Assembly: GCF_017114825.1 (NCBI RefSeq)
Contig: NZ_JADEVO010000007.1
Span: forward strand, 62,001-126,000
Origin: Pseudomonas gregormendelii
GTDB lineage: Bacteria > Pseudomonadota > Gammaproteobacteria > Pseudomonadales > Pseudomonadaceae
Direction: 5' to 3'
DNA: 64,000 nucleotides
Part shown: in pieces, positions 46,645 through 55,500 of the stretch
Layout of the letters: every line of letters starts with the position of its first letter
Position numbering within the stretch: the stretch's first letter is position 1
The notes under the pieces: model-generated
Database searches by the model: none
What the model was told of the DNA's origin: nothing
What the model saw: the letters and a program-made list of their open reading frames with translations, nothing else
Position numbers and translations under genes: made by a program

Positions 46645-47421
46645 ATGATCGATGTCTTAATCATAGGGGGTGGCAACGCTGCCTTGTGCGCCGCTCTGAT
46701 GGCGCGAGAAGCGGGCGCCAGTGTGATGCTGCAGGAAGCCTCTCCGAAAATCTGGCGCGGTGGCAACTCCCAACACTCCCGTAACCTGCGGTGCATGCAC
46801 GACGAACCGCAGGACGTGTTGATCGATGCCTATCCGCGCACCGTCCTGGCGGGCGGCTTGCTGGCGTCCATGACTACCACCACGTTCTACCTGATTACGG
46901 TCTACACACCGACGTTTGGCAGGACAGTACTGAACCTGAGCACCACTGACAGCATGGTGGTGACACTGCTGGTCGGCATCAGCAACTTTATCTGGCTGCC
47001 TATCGGCGGCCCCCTCTCCGACAGCATTGGCCGTCGGCCACTGTTGCTGGCGATATCGTTGCTGTGCATCTTCACCGCCTATCCCGCCATGCACTGGCTG
47101 GCAGAGGCGGCGAGTTTCGAACGACTGCTCGCTGTCCTGCTGTACTTCTCATTCTTCTTTGGCATTTACAACGGCGCCATGGTCGCGGCACTGACCGAAG
47201 TCATGCCACAGAACGTGCGGGTAGTCGGATTCTCACTGGCCTTCAGTTTGGCCACCGCAGTGTTTGGCGGTTTTACTCCGGCAATTTCGACACTGCTCGT
47301 CCAGGCCACCGGCGACAAGGCATCACCTGCCTACTGGCTGATGTTCGCGGCGGTGTGCGGGTTCACGGCGACGACGATTCTGTATCGTCGGCAAAAAACG
47401 TTGGCAGTTAGAACCGTTTAG
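46645..47421 (+). pseudogene. In-frame chimera of TcuA N-terminus and TcuC C-terminus
   Basis: 258 codons after a good GAGGAG ribosome-binding site. Residues 1-64 are the FAD-binding start of tricarballylate dehydrogenase TcuA ([38 protein letters not shown]). From residue 66 the protein is the second half of the citrate/tricarballylate MFS carrier TcuC ([55 protein letters not shown]). The breakpoint is at about 46834-46842. In the known operon tcuA-tcuB-tcuC this equals deletion of most of tcuA, all of tcuB and the first half of tcuC. Confidence 0.85.
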
Positions 47422-47538
47422 TTCCTTGATCGCCGATCGCTCACCACGGGTCGATCAGCGGCGGGAACCGAATCAGATTGGCGTAAGGTCGATTACAGTC
47501 TTTCGTCGGATGACATCAACGTCATCCGACACGCTGAA

Positions 47539-48783
47539 TTACTTCAACGCAGCTACCACGGCATCAAAAAATACCATCGGGTCGATCGGCTCTTTATCAA
47601 CCGGTTTGGGCTGGGCACCGAAGGTGACAATTACCACGTTATTGGCGGGGTTGATGTAGATGTTCTGGCCTTGGATACCAACCGCGGAATAGGCGCCGTC
47701 TTTCACCGACGGCTCGGTCCATGCCGTCCACCACATGTAGCCGTAGTCCAGGGATTTGCCGCCTTTGAGGGTGGTCGGCAGCGTCGCCTCCTTGACCCAA
47801 CCCTCGGGTAGAATCGACGCTCCATCGATCTTGCCGCCGTTCATGAAAAACAGCCCGAAGCGTCCATAATCGCGCAGCGTGGCGCTGATACCGCTGCCAC
47901 CGATTTCCACACCGTCAGGTGAATCGAGCCACCACCGGGCATCACTCTCCATACCGAACGGCTGCCAGATCTTCTTCGACAGATAATCGGCCAGCGGCAT
48001 CTTCACAGCGCCACGAACGATCTCTCCGAGTACCTGCGTTTCGCCAGTGCTGTAATTGTTGGTCGTGCCGGGCTCAGCCGCTCGCGGCAAACTTGCCATC
48101 AACGCCATGGCCGAACCCGGTTTTTGCGATATTTGCGCTTTGAGTAGCGCACGACGGTCAGACGCTGGGTCGGTGTAGGTCTCGTTCCACTTCACCCCCG
48201 ACGACATCATCAGCACGTTGCGCACGGTTACGCCATCGTAGGCGCTGCCCTTTAGTTCTGGAACGTAATCCACCACTTGCGCATCGAGGCCCTTGATAAG
48301 GCCGTCTTTGATCGCTGCAGCCGCCAGCGTAGAGGTAATGGATTTGGCCATCGACATCGACATCCAGCGCGTTTTCTCGGTGTTGCCACGCTGATAGGTC
48401 TCGAACACGACCTTGCCGTCCTTGAGCACCAGCATCGCCGTAATGCTGTCCAGTGCGACGAAGTCATACAGGTCGTACTTTTTGTCCCCTACAGTAAAGC
48501 GCACGTCGGGCAACTGTTTTTCCGATTTCGCCATCGCATACGGGTGATCGCCGGCCTTGATCCTGTGGGTAGGGAACAGCCGGTCGATGTTGCGGTAGGT
48601 ACTGACCGCAAGATCGGGGAGCATGGCGCCGTCATAGATCTGCTCGACGGTGCCAATCGGCTCCTGGGAGTGGGGATAGTCGTCAGCCCATGCGCCCGAG
48701 GTGATACCCGCAGAGAGCAGACCCAGCGAGAGAAGCAGCGCCCGACCAGGCGCAGCCGGACGAAAAATAACGGATGAGTGCAT
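47539..48783 (-). CDS. Secreted serine hydrolase of the beta-lactamase/NylB-like family
   Basis: 414 residues with a signal peptide (LLLSLGLLSAGITSGAWA-DD). The SxxK nucleophile is in MSMSMAKSITS, a tyrosine/asparagine region follows (WNETYTDPASD), and NNYSTGETQVLG matches the family. The layout resembles 6-aminohexanoate-dimer hydrolase (NylB) and class C-type esterases. Substrate unknown. AAGGATAGG precedes the ATG. It is a single gene, convergent with the tcu chimera. Confidence 0.85.
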   Translation of the reverse strand: MHSSVIFRPAAPGRALLLSLGLLSAGITSGAWADDYPHSQEPIGTVEQIYDGAMLPDLAVSTYRNIDRLFPTHRIKAGDHPYAMAKSEKQLPDVRFTVGDKKYDLYDFVALDSITAMLVLKDGKVVFETYQRGNTEKTRWMSMSMAKSITSTLAAAAIKDGLIKGLDAQVVDYVPELKGSAYDGVTVRNVLMMSSGVKWNETYTDPASDRRALLKAQISQKPGSAMALMASLPRAAEPGTTNNYSTGETQVLGEIVRGAVKMPLADYLSKKIWQPFGMESDARWWLDSPDGVEIGGSGISATLRDYGRFGLFFMNGGKIDGASILPEGWVKEATLPTTLKGGKSLDYGYMWWTAWTEPSVKDGAYSAVGIQGQNIYINPANNVVIVTFGAQPKPVDKEPIDPMVFFDAVVAALK

Positions 48784-48921
48784 AACCTATCCTTTTTTGT
48801 TTTTGCCGTTCACGAACATTGGGACACGCACGCGCTTGAACCATAGCCTACTCATTGGGATTGCGCCGCATGGGCAGCGCTGATGGAATGGCGGATATGT
48901 TTCACGTTTATGTCTTTGCGC

Positions 48922-49449
48922 TCAATCGGGCACCCGCGCTCCAACCACAGATGCCCGGTAGAGCTCTCGATACGCCGCCGCCAGTTGCTCCAGATTGAAA
49001 GCCAGATTACGTCCACTGGGGTTCGGCAGAATCCACACTGCCGCGCCAGCAAACGTCTCCGCCTGAAGCCCCCATTGCAGCTGTTTTCGCCCGGACAATC
49101 CGGCGTATGCAGCTTTGCCAAGAAACGCCACGTAGCGAGGCGCACAGCGGGCGATCTTCTGCTTGAACCCGACAGCTACAGCGCTGAATTCATCAGCCGA
49201 CAACTGATCCGCCCGCGCCGTCGGCCGCTCGACGACGGCGGTCAATCCGCAGCCGTATTGCAGAAGCGATTGGTCGTCTACCGCGCACACTACATGCGGG
49301 GTGAACCCGGCCAGATGCAATGTGCGCCAAAAGCGATTGCCCCGCCCTGCGAAGTGATGCCCCTGGGCGGCGGCCAACAGTCCGGGATTGATGCCGCAAA
49401 AAACCACTGACAGTTTTTCGGCCAGAATGTCCTCAAGCCCCTCTCCCAC
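48922..49449 (-). CDS. mug: Mug, G/U mismatch-specific uracil-DNA glycosylase
   Basis: 175 residues of the Mug/TDG family that removes uracil and thymine-derived lesions opposite guanine. Both signatures are present: VVFCGINPGL (asparagine in the catalytic motif) and ILPNPSGRN (the DNA-intercalating loop). The GTG at 49449 (VGEGLEDILA) is preferred over the ATG at 49485: it has GAGAGG at 6-base spacing and matches where family homology begins, while the longer form would overlap the TetR gene. Confidence 0.9.
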   Translation of the reverse strand: MGEGLEDILAEKLSVVFCGINPGLLAAAQGHHFAGRGNRFWRTLHLAGFTPHVVCAVDDQSLLQYGCGLTAVVERPTARADQLSADEFSAVAVGFKQKIARCAPRYVAFLGKAAYAGLSGRKQLQWGLQAETFAGAAVWILPNPSGRNLAFNLEQLAAAYRELYRASVVGARVPD

Positions 49450-49459
49450 CTGACACCTC

Positions 49460-50083
49460 TCAGCCGCAGATGACGCGAACGGCATTACGAGCCTGCGCGC
49501 TCAGTTCCTCGCGGGATTTGCCGGCGCGGGCGCGGATCGAAATGCTGTGCAGCAACGACGACGCCAGTACCGCCAGGGATTCGGCGTCGACATCGCCTGG
49601 CAACTCGCCGGAGGCGACGGCCTTGCGCAACCGCGCTTCCAGATCAGCATCCAGTTGACTGAGTCGCAGTGACAGCACTTCGCGGATCTGCAGATCCTCG
49701 ACCGCTTCAGTGGTCGCCGTGCCAATCGCAAAACAGCCACGAGGCTGGCCGTCACCCGAGAAGTAAATCGCCAGTTGCCCCTCATAGAAGGCTATCAGCG
49801 CTTGCGCAAGCGTCAGGTCGCTGTTGTTCAGCGCGGCCTGCATCGTGGCATGGGCAGTTTCCCAATATTGGTCGAGCGCCTTTATATACAGCGCGTGTTT
49901 ATCGCCGAACGCGGCATAGAGGCTCGGCCGGTTCATTCCGGCGGCGCTGGCGATGCTATCCAGCGAAGCCGCCGAATAGCCGGTGTTCCAGAACACACCT
50001 AGCGCCTGGTTCAGCGCGGTCTGCGGATCGTAGGCGCGGGGACGGCCCCGGCCTTTTCCTACCGTCGGTTTATTTTGTGCCAT
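49460..50083 (-). CDS. TetR-family regulator of the adjacent efflux operon
   Basis: 207 residues: basic N-terminus (GKGRGRPRAYD), helix-turn-helix (ASLDSIASAAGMNRPSLYAAFGDKHALY), and a C-terminal ligand domain of the AcrR/YP_ class (FYEGQLAIYFSGDGQPRGCF). It is divergent from the EmrA-EmrB-NodT operon, the standard position for its repressor. The ATG at 50083 (MAQNKP) is chosen. Confidence 0.9.
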   Translation of the reverse strand: MAQNKPTVGKGRGRPRAYDPQTALNQALGVFWNTGYSAASLDSIASAAGMNRPSLYAAFGDKHALYIKALDQYWETAHATMQAALNNSDLTLAQALIAFYEGQLAIYFSGDGQPRGCFAIGTATTEAVEDLQIREVLSLRLSQLDADLEARLRKAVASGELPGDVDAESLAVLASSLLHSISIRARAGKSREELSAQARNAVRVICG

Positions 50084-50088
50084 GTCGT

Positions 50089-50165
50089 ACAAATTCCTTG
50101 CAGGAAGGGTTAGTCACCCATATTCTTACACCATCGCACAAAATTGAGGAAACACAAATTCCTTG
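50089..50165. promoter_or_regulatory. Repeated 12-mer in the TetR/efflux intergenic region
   Basis: ACAAATTCCTTG occurs exactly twice, at 50089-50100 and 50154-50165, in the gap between the divergent TetR and EmrA genes. Direct repeats 65 bp apart could be recognition sites for the TetR protein; this is inference. Confidence 0.4.
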
Positions 50166-50343
50166 ATTCGCAGTTTGTTGTAGCGGAGCTCGAACCGGGT
50201 CTGGCGACGACGAAAACAGCGGCAACGGAGCCACCCTCCCCCCGCCGCGCACGGGCTTGATTACTCACGGCAATGATGATGTCGGGGCCGCTGGCGATTG
50301 CGCACAGGTCGGCCCGATTTCCCGGTTACAGGTGGATTCGATC

Positions 50344-51480
50344 ATGACTAAGCAATTCGATCTCTCGGCAACAAACGCCCAACAACATCCAGGTCCTGAC
50401 CTAGGTGGCACCTCGCCAAAAAAGCAGTTCAAGGAGAAGCTTCGGCCGCTGCTCATGGCCGGCCTCCCGGCGCTGTTTGCAGCGCTGGGCTGCAACTATT
50501 ACCTGGCCAACGAGCCCTTCGTTTCCACCGATAACGCCTACGCCCGGGTCGCAAAAGCCTCGATCAATGCGCGGATTTCCGGACAAGTGGTCGAGATCGC
50601 GGTGGAAGATAACCAATCGGTGCACAAGGGCCAGGTGCTGTTTCTCATCGATCCGGCGCCGTTGCAGATCGCCGTCGACCGCGCCGAAGCCCAACTGGGT
50701 AAAGCCCGGCTGCGCATTGACAGCCTCAAGGCCAGCTATCGCCAGCAACAGGCCGAACTGCAATCGGCCAGGGCGTCGGAGGATTACGACCAGAAAGAGT
50801 TCGTCCGCAAAAAAGCCCTGGTAGCCGCCGACTTCGTCTCACGAGCGGTATACGAACGGGCAGAAACCGACCTTAAAGTCTCGCACCAACGCATCGCCTC
50901 GATTGAACAACAAATCGCCAGCACGGTGGTCGCGCTGAACGGCAACGCGAACATCGCTATCGACAGCCACCCGACCGTTCGCGAGGCCAAGGCGCAGCTC
51001 GATGAGGCGCGACTGTACCTGTCCTACGCCACCGTGACCGCACCGGACGACGGAATCGTTGCCAAGGTCGACGATCTGCAAGTCGGCAACTACCTCAACA
51101 GCGGCGCGCCCGCGTTCGCATTGATTTCCAACCGCGAGATCTGGGTCGAAGCCAACTTCCGCGAGACGCAAGTCACGCACATGCGCCCCGGGCAGGCCGC
51201 GACCATTTCGATCGATACCTATCCGGATCGCCAGTTCAAGGCCCACGTTACCAGCATGAGCCCGGGCGCAGGTTCCGACTTTGCTCTGCTGCCGCCGGAG
51301 AACGCTACTGGTAACTGGGTGAAAGTAGTGCAACGGGTGCCGGTACGGTTGGAGCTGGATGAGCTTGATCCGAGCCTGCCGCTGTTTTCCGGTATCAGCG
51401 CCACGGTCCGGGTCGACACCGGGCACCGTACGCCATGGTGGCATCCCCTCAAGTCGTTGCTGAGCGCAGGTGACTTCTGA
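50344..51480 (+). CDS. EmrA/HlyD-family membrane fusion protein
   Basis: 378 residues: short cytoplasmic N-terminus, one membrane helix (LLMAGLPALFAALGCNYYLA), biotinyl-lipoyl-like half (INARISGQVVEIAVEDNQSV), a long coiled hairpin (about residues 95-190), then the second lipoyl half (LSYATVTAPDDGIVAKVDDL). It links the inner-membrane pump to the outer-membrane channel. The ATG at 50344 (MTKQFDL) is chosen. The stop overlaps the next start by one base. Confidence 0.92.
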   Translation: MTKQFDLSATNAQQHPGPDLGGTSPKKQFKEKLRPLLMAGLPALFAALGCNYYLANEPFVSTDNAYARVAKASINARISGQVVEIAVEDNQSVHKGQVLFLIDPAPLQIAVDRAEAQLGKARLRIDSLKASYRQQQAELQSARASEDYDQKEFVRKKALVAADFVSRAVYERAETDLKVSHQRIASIEQQIASTVVALNGNANIAIDSHPTVREAKAQLDEARLYLSYATVTAPDDGIVAKVDDLQVGNYLNSGAPAFALISNREIWVEANFRETQVTHMRPGQAATISIDTYPDRQFKAHVTSMSPGAGSDFALLPPENATGNWVKVVQRVPVRLELDELDPSLPLFSGISATVRVDTGHRTPWWHPLKSLLSAGDF

Positions 51481-52955
51481 TGAATACCACCACTTCGGCG
51501 GCAGCCGACGCCCGCGCCCTGCGCTTCGTCGCCCTGCTTGCGACCTACCTGCAGTCGGCCAACCTGCCGCTGCCCAACGCGGCACTGCGCCTGATTCAGG
51601 GCAGCCTGTCGATGACCGACGACCAGGCCGGGTGGATCTTCACCGCGTACCTTGCCGCTAGCGCCATCACCACGCCGGTCGCTCAATGGCTGGCCGGGCG
51701 CTTTGGTTTGAAGCTTGTCTATCAGACTGCGCTCGCCGCGTTCGCCACGGGCCTGTGGCTCGTTACCCTGGCCGACACGCCGCTGACGTTCATCGCCGCG
51801 CGCATCCTGCAAGGCCTCGCCGCCGGCGTGCTGGCGCCGTTGTCGATGGCTATTGCCATGGAGACGCTGCCCGCCGCACGCCACCAGGGCTTCGGCCCGA
51901 AATGGACGGCGCTGGTATTGTTCGGCATCGTCAGCGGTCCGAGCATCGGCGGTGTGATCTGCGAGTACTTCGACTGGCGACCGATGTTTTACCTGAGCCT
52001 GCCACTGACCGCTTACATCTTCATGGTCGTAACACTGTTGCTCTCCGAGAAGAAAGCCGCACAGCGTCCTGCATTCGATTTCTTCGGCTTTGCCAGCTTC
52101 ACCCTCGGCATGATCGGGCTGCAAATGCTCCTCGACCGTGGCGAACGGCTGGACTGGTTCGACTCGCCGGAGATCTGGATCGAAGCGCTGGCCAGCGCGC
52201 TCGGGCTGTACCTGTTCGTGGTGCATGTGCTGACGCGCCAGGTGCATTTCCTCAGCAAGGGGTTGTTCGCCGACCGCAACTTCCTGTGCTCAACAGCAAT
52301 CTTCTTCGCCCTCGGTTTCGTGTTGCTGTCGACCATGGCGCTGACCTCACCGATGCTCGATGAAATCCTCGGTTACCCGCCAGACACCACAGGGTTCCTG
52401 ACCATACCGCGCGGCATTGGCCTGGTCGGCGCTTTCCTGCTGATGGGCCGGGCGCCGACGCGGATCGATCCTCGGTTGTTTGTTGTCCTCGGCATCGCGC
52501 TCGTGGTGTACGCCAACTGGCTGATGCTCGGCTACTCGCCACTGATGGACTGGACGCCCGTGGCCGTCAGCGGATTCGTCCAGGGCGCCGGACTCGGCAT
52601 GTTGATGCCGGCCCTGAGCAAAGTCGCCTTCAGCACCCTCGAACCGCAGCTGCGCCCGGAAGCCACCGGTTTCTTCAACCTGATGCGCGTCTACGGCAGC
52701 ACGCTTGGCGTGGCGGTGGTGCAGATCTACTTCTTCAACAACACCCAGTCCATGCACTCGGCGCTGGCCAGCCAGCTGACGCCCTATCGCCATTCGCTGC
52801 CGACGTCCCCGCCAGCGCTCGAGGGCTTGAACCATCTGATCACCCATCAAGCGGCGTTTATCGCGGTCATGGGCCAATTCAAGATTCTGCTAGTGGCGAT
52901 GCTGGTGGTCAGTCCACTGGTGCTGTTCCTGCGCAAGCCCGTTGCGGCCAACTAA
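51480..52955 (+). CDS. DHA2-family (EmrB-like) MFS drug efflux pump
   Basis: 491 residues with 14 predicted membrane helices. DHA2 signatures: FTAYLAASAITTPVAQWLAG in helices 1-2, and GPSIGGVICEYFDWRPMFYL in helices 5-6. It pairs with the upstream EmrA-like protein and the downstream NodT channel to form a tripartite proton-driven exporter. The substrate is unknown. Confidence 0.93.
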   Translation: MNTTTSAAADARALRFVALLATYLQSANLPLPNAALRLIQGSLSMTDDQAGWIFTAYLAASAITTPVAQWLAGRFGLKLVYQTALAAFATGLWLVTLADTPLTFIAARILQGLAAGVLAPLSMAIAMETLPAARHQGFGPKWTALVLFGIVSGPSIGGVICEYFDWRPMFYLSLPLTAYIFMVVTLLLSEKKAAQRPAFDFFGFASFTLGMIGLQMLLDRGERLDWFDSPEIWIEALASALGLYLFVVHVLTRQVHFLSKGLFADRNFLCSTAIFFALGFVLLSTMALTSPMLDEILGYPPDTTGFLTIPRGIGLVGAFLLMGRAPTRIDPRLFVVLGIALVVYANWLMLGYSPLMDWTPVAVSGFVQGAGLGMLMPALSKVAFSTLEPQLRPEATGFFNLMRVYGSTLGVAVVQIYFFNNTQSMHSALASQLTPYRHSLPTSPPALEGLNHLITHQAAFIAVMGQFKILLVAMLVVSPLVLFLRKPVAAN

Positions 52956-52974
52956 TGTTAGTGGAGTCTGGAAC

Positions 52975-54462
52975 ATGAAATCTTTTACGCGCTTCATCTC
53001 GCGGCAATCGTTGCCGACGAAAATCACCCTGTTGGCGGCGCTGGTCATGTTGTCGGCCTGTACTGTCGGGCCGGACTTTCAGCGACCCGATGTCAGTCAA
53101 TCGCAACACTACGACCAGCAGGCCGAGCAGACACAGGGCGCGCCGGGGGCTCAGCACGTCGACATGGGCCAACGCCTCAACGGTGACTGGTGGTCGGCGT
53201 TTCACTCGCCGAAGCTCGATCAAGTGGTGCGTCGCGCCATCGCTGGCAACCTCGAACTGGTCGCTGCCGACGCCACCATTCGCCAAGCCGCGTCCTCGGT
53301 GGCAGCCGCTGAAGGCGCGCTGTATCCGCAAGTGGATTTCGCCGGCCAGGCCGGACGCCAACGCACGCACAACGGGCCGGAACCCGTGGTGGAAAATTTC
53401 TACGCAATCGGTCCACGAGTCGCGTTTGATCTGGATGCGTTTGGTGGCAACAAACGGCGGGTCGAACAGCAGCAAGCACTGACCACTCTGCAAACCCATC
53501 GCTACGAAGCCGCGTACCTGACGCTGACCGGAGACGTCGCCAGTCAGGCATTGCTGCTCGCCTCGGCCAACGCGCAGATCCAGGCCGTGGAAACCCTGCT
53601 GGCCAACGACACGAAGAATCTCGACCTGATCCGCCGCGCCCATCAGAGCGGCAGCACCAACCAGATCGACGTATCGCTTGCCGAAACCCGCCTCGCCCAG
53701 GATCGCACCCTGCTGCCGCCCCTCGCCCAGCAGCGCGATGCCGCACGTCATGCGTTGTCGATTCTGGCCGGCGCAGGTCCGGCGGACTGGATTGCCCCCG
53801 ACTTCAGCCTCGATGACTTCAACTTGCCGCAGAGCATCCCGGTCAGTCTGCCGTCGGAGATGGCCCACAGCCGGCCGGATGTGCTGCAAGCCGAGTCGGA
53901 ACTGCACATCGCCAGCGCCGCCGTGGGTGTCGCCACCGCCAATCTGTACCCGCATGTCGAGCTGTCCGCCTCGCTAGCGCAAGCGGCATCCGGCAACGGG
54001 GGCGCCGCACTGTGGGGATTCGCCGCGGGGCTGACTGCGCCGATCTTCAATGGTGGCACGCTCAAAGCTGAACGTCAGGCGGCCGTCGAAGGCTACAACG
54101 CGGCACTCGCCCGCTATCAACAGACGCTGATTCAGTCGTTCGGTCAGGTCGCGGACACCTTGCAGGCGATCAACCACGGCGCGGAGCGGAGCCAGGTCCA
54201 GGACGACGCCTTGCGCGCCGCCGATAGCAGTTTGCGGCTCAACCAACAAGCTTACGTGCAGGGAGAAAACAGCGTGCTGCAGGTGCTCGAAGCCGAGCGC
54301 GCCTACCAGCAGGCGCTGCTCGGCCAGATCCAGGCCCGGACCGCGCGCTACCTCGACAGCGTGCACCTGTTCGTCGCGCTCGGCGGCCACTCGGTTGGCG
54401 TGTTCAAGCAACAAGTCGCCGCCCACGCCGCTGCGAAATCCCTCGCTCAACAACCGCTGTAA
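52975..54462 (+). CDS. NodT/OprM-family outer-membrane efflux lipoprotein
   Basis: 495 residues. The signal peptide ends in a lipobox (LVMLSACTVGPDFQRP), so the cysteine is lipid-modified. Two OEP repeats follow, with the paired signatures WWSAFHSPKLDQVVRRAIAG and YFQ-type channel motifs; RPDVLQAESELHIASAAVGV marks the second. It is the third member of the efflux operon, 19 bp after emrB. Confidence 0.93.
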   Translation: MKSFTRFISRQSLPTKITLLAALVMLSACTVGPDFQRPDVSQSQHYDQQAEQTQGAPGAQHVDMGQRLNGDWWSAFHSPKLDQVVRRAIAGNLELVAADATIRQAASSVAAAEGALYPQVDFAGQAGRQRTHNGPEPVVENFYAIGPRVAFDLDAFGGNKRRVEQQQALTTLQTHRYEAAYLTLTGDVASQALLLASANAQIQAVETLLANDTKNLDLIRRAHQSGSTNQIDVSLAETRLAQDRTLLPPLAQQRDAARHALSILAGAGPADWIAPDFSLDDFNLPQSIPVSLPSEMAHSRPDVLQAESELHIASAAVGVATANLYPHVELSASLAQAASGNGGAALWGFAAGLTAPIFNGGTLKAERQAAVEGYNAALARYQQTLIQSFGQVADTLQAINHGAERSQVQDDALRAADSSLRLNQQAYVQGENSVLQVLEAERAYQQALLGQIQARTARYLDSVHLFVALGGHSVGVFKQQVAAHAAAKSLAQQPL

Positions 54463-54477
54463 CGACGGAGAAACGCC

Positions 54478-55428
54478 ATGACCTACGAAGCCTTTAACGA
54501 TGTACTACGCGACACCCGTTTACCGCTGAACAATGGCGCTGGCGCGATGCCGGCGGTGGGATTCGGCACGCTGTTCCGCGACCTGAGCACCACCACCGAA
54601 GCGGTCAAATGCGCCCTGGAAGTGGGCTTTCGCCACTTCGACTGCGCCGAGCGCTATCGCAATGAAGAACAGGTCGGCGTGGCCTTTCAGCAGGTGTTCG
54701 CCGCCGGTCTGATCCGACGCGAAGACGTGTTCGTCACCACTAAACTGTGGAACACCAACCACCGTCCGGAGCGAGTCAAAGCAGCACTCGAAGCGAGCTG
54801 CCGGCGTTTGCAGGTCGACTACATCGATTGCTACCTGATTCACACGCCGTTCGCTTTCCAGGCGGGTGACGACCAGGACCCGCGCGACGTGTACGGTCAT
54901 GTGATTTACGACGGCGAGGTCAAGTTGATCGATACCTGGCGCGCCTTGGAGAACCTGGTGGATGAGGGTCGCTGCAAATCCATCGGCCTCTCGGACATCA
55001 CCCTCGACGCTCTCAAGGAAATCGTCGCCGCCGCACGGATCAAGCCGGCCGTGGTGCAGATCGAATCGCACCCGTACTTGCCTGAATGGGAGCTGCTGGA
55101 GTTCTGCAAACAGCACGGCATACTCGTCCTCGCCTTCGCCCCGTTGGGCCATGGCATGCAGCCGAATGTGCTGGAGGACTCGGTGATCACCGGCATCGCC
55201 AAGCGCGTGCAGAAGACCCCGGCACAAGTGCTGCTTGCCTGGGCTGTGCAGCGCGGTACCGCGTTTCTCACCACTTCGGCGACGCCAGGGCACATTCAGG
55301 AGAACTTCGACATCAGCACCCTGCCGCAGCGCGCCATGCGGGAGATCAAGGACGAGATCACCACGCGGATTCGTTTCAACTCCGTGGTGGAGACAGGGGT
55401 GCCGGGGTTTATTCCACGCAAGAAGTGA
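54478..55428 (+). CDS. Aldo/keto reductase
   Basis: 316-residue TIM-barrel NADPH-dependent reductase. Catalytic aspartate/tyrosine/lysine/histidine stretches are FRHFDCAERYRNEEQVG, VFVTTKLWNTNHRPE and DCYLIHTPFAF. It starts 16 bp after the efflux lipoprotein and ends at a strong terminator, so it is probably the last gene of the efflux operon and may reduce an aldehyde or ketone toxicant. Confidence 0.9.
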   Translation: MTYEAFNDVLRDTRLPLNNGAGAMPAVGFGTLFRDLSTTTEAVKCALEVGFRHFDCAERYRNEEQVGVAFQQVFAAGLIRREDVFVTTKLWNTNHRPERVKAALEASCRRLQVDYIDCYLIHTPFAFQAGDDQDPRDVYGHVIYDGEVKLIDTWRALENLVDEGRCKSIGLSDITLDALKEIVAAARIKPAVVQIESHPYLPEWELLEFCKQHGILVLAFAPLGHGMQPNVLEDSVITGIAKRVQKTPAQVLLAWAVQRGTAFLTTSATPGHIQENFDISTLPQRAMREIKDEITTRIRFNSVVETGVPGFIPRKK

Positions 55429-55434
55429 CACACG

Positions 55435-55475
55435 ATAGATAGACGGCCTCCGAGCGAAGCCATCTATCTATTTTT
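55435..55475 (+). terminator. Rho-independent terminator of the efflux operon
   Basis: ATAGATAGACGGC (55435-55447) pairs with GCCATCTATCTAT (55459-55471), 12 of 13 positions, across an 11-base loop and is followed by TTTTT. It ends the operon just after the aldo/keto reductase. Confidence 0.85.
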
Positions 55476-55500
55476 CCAGTGAATTTGCGGGAGCACCCCG

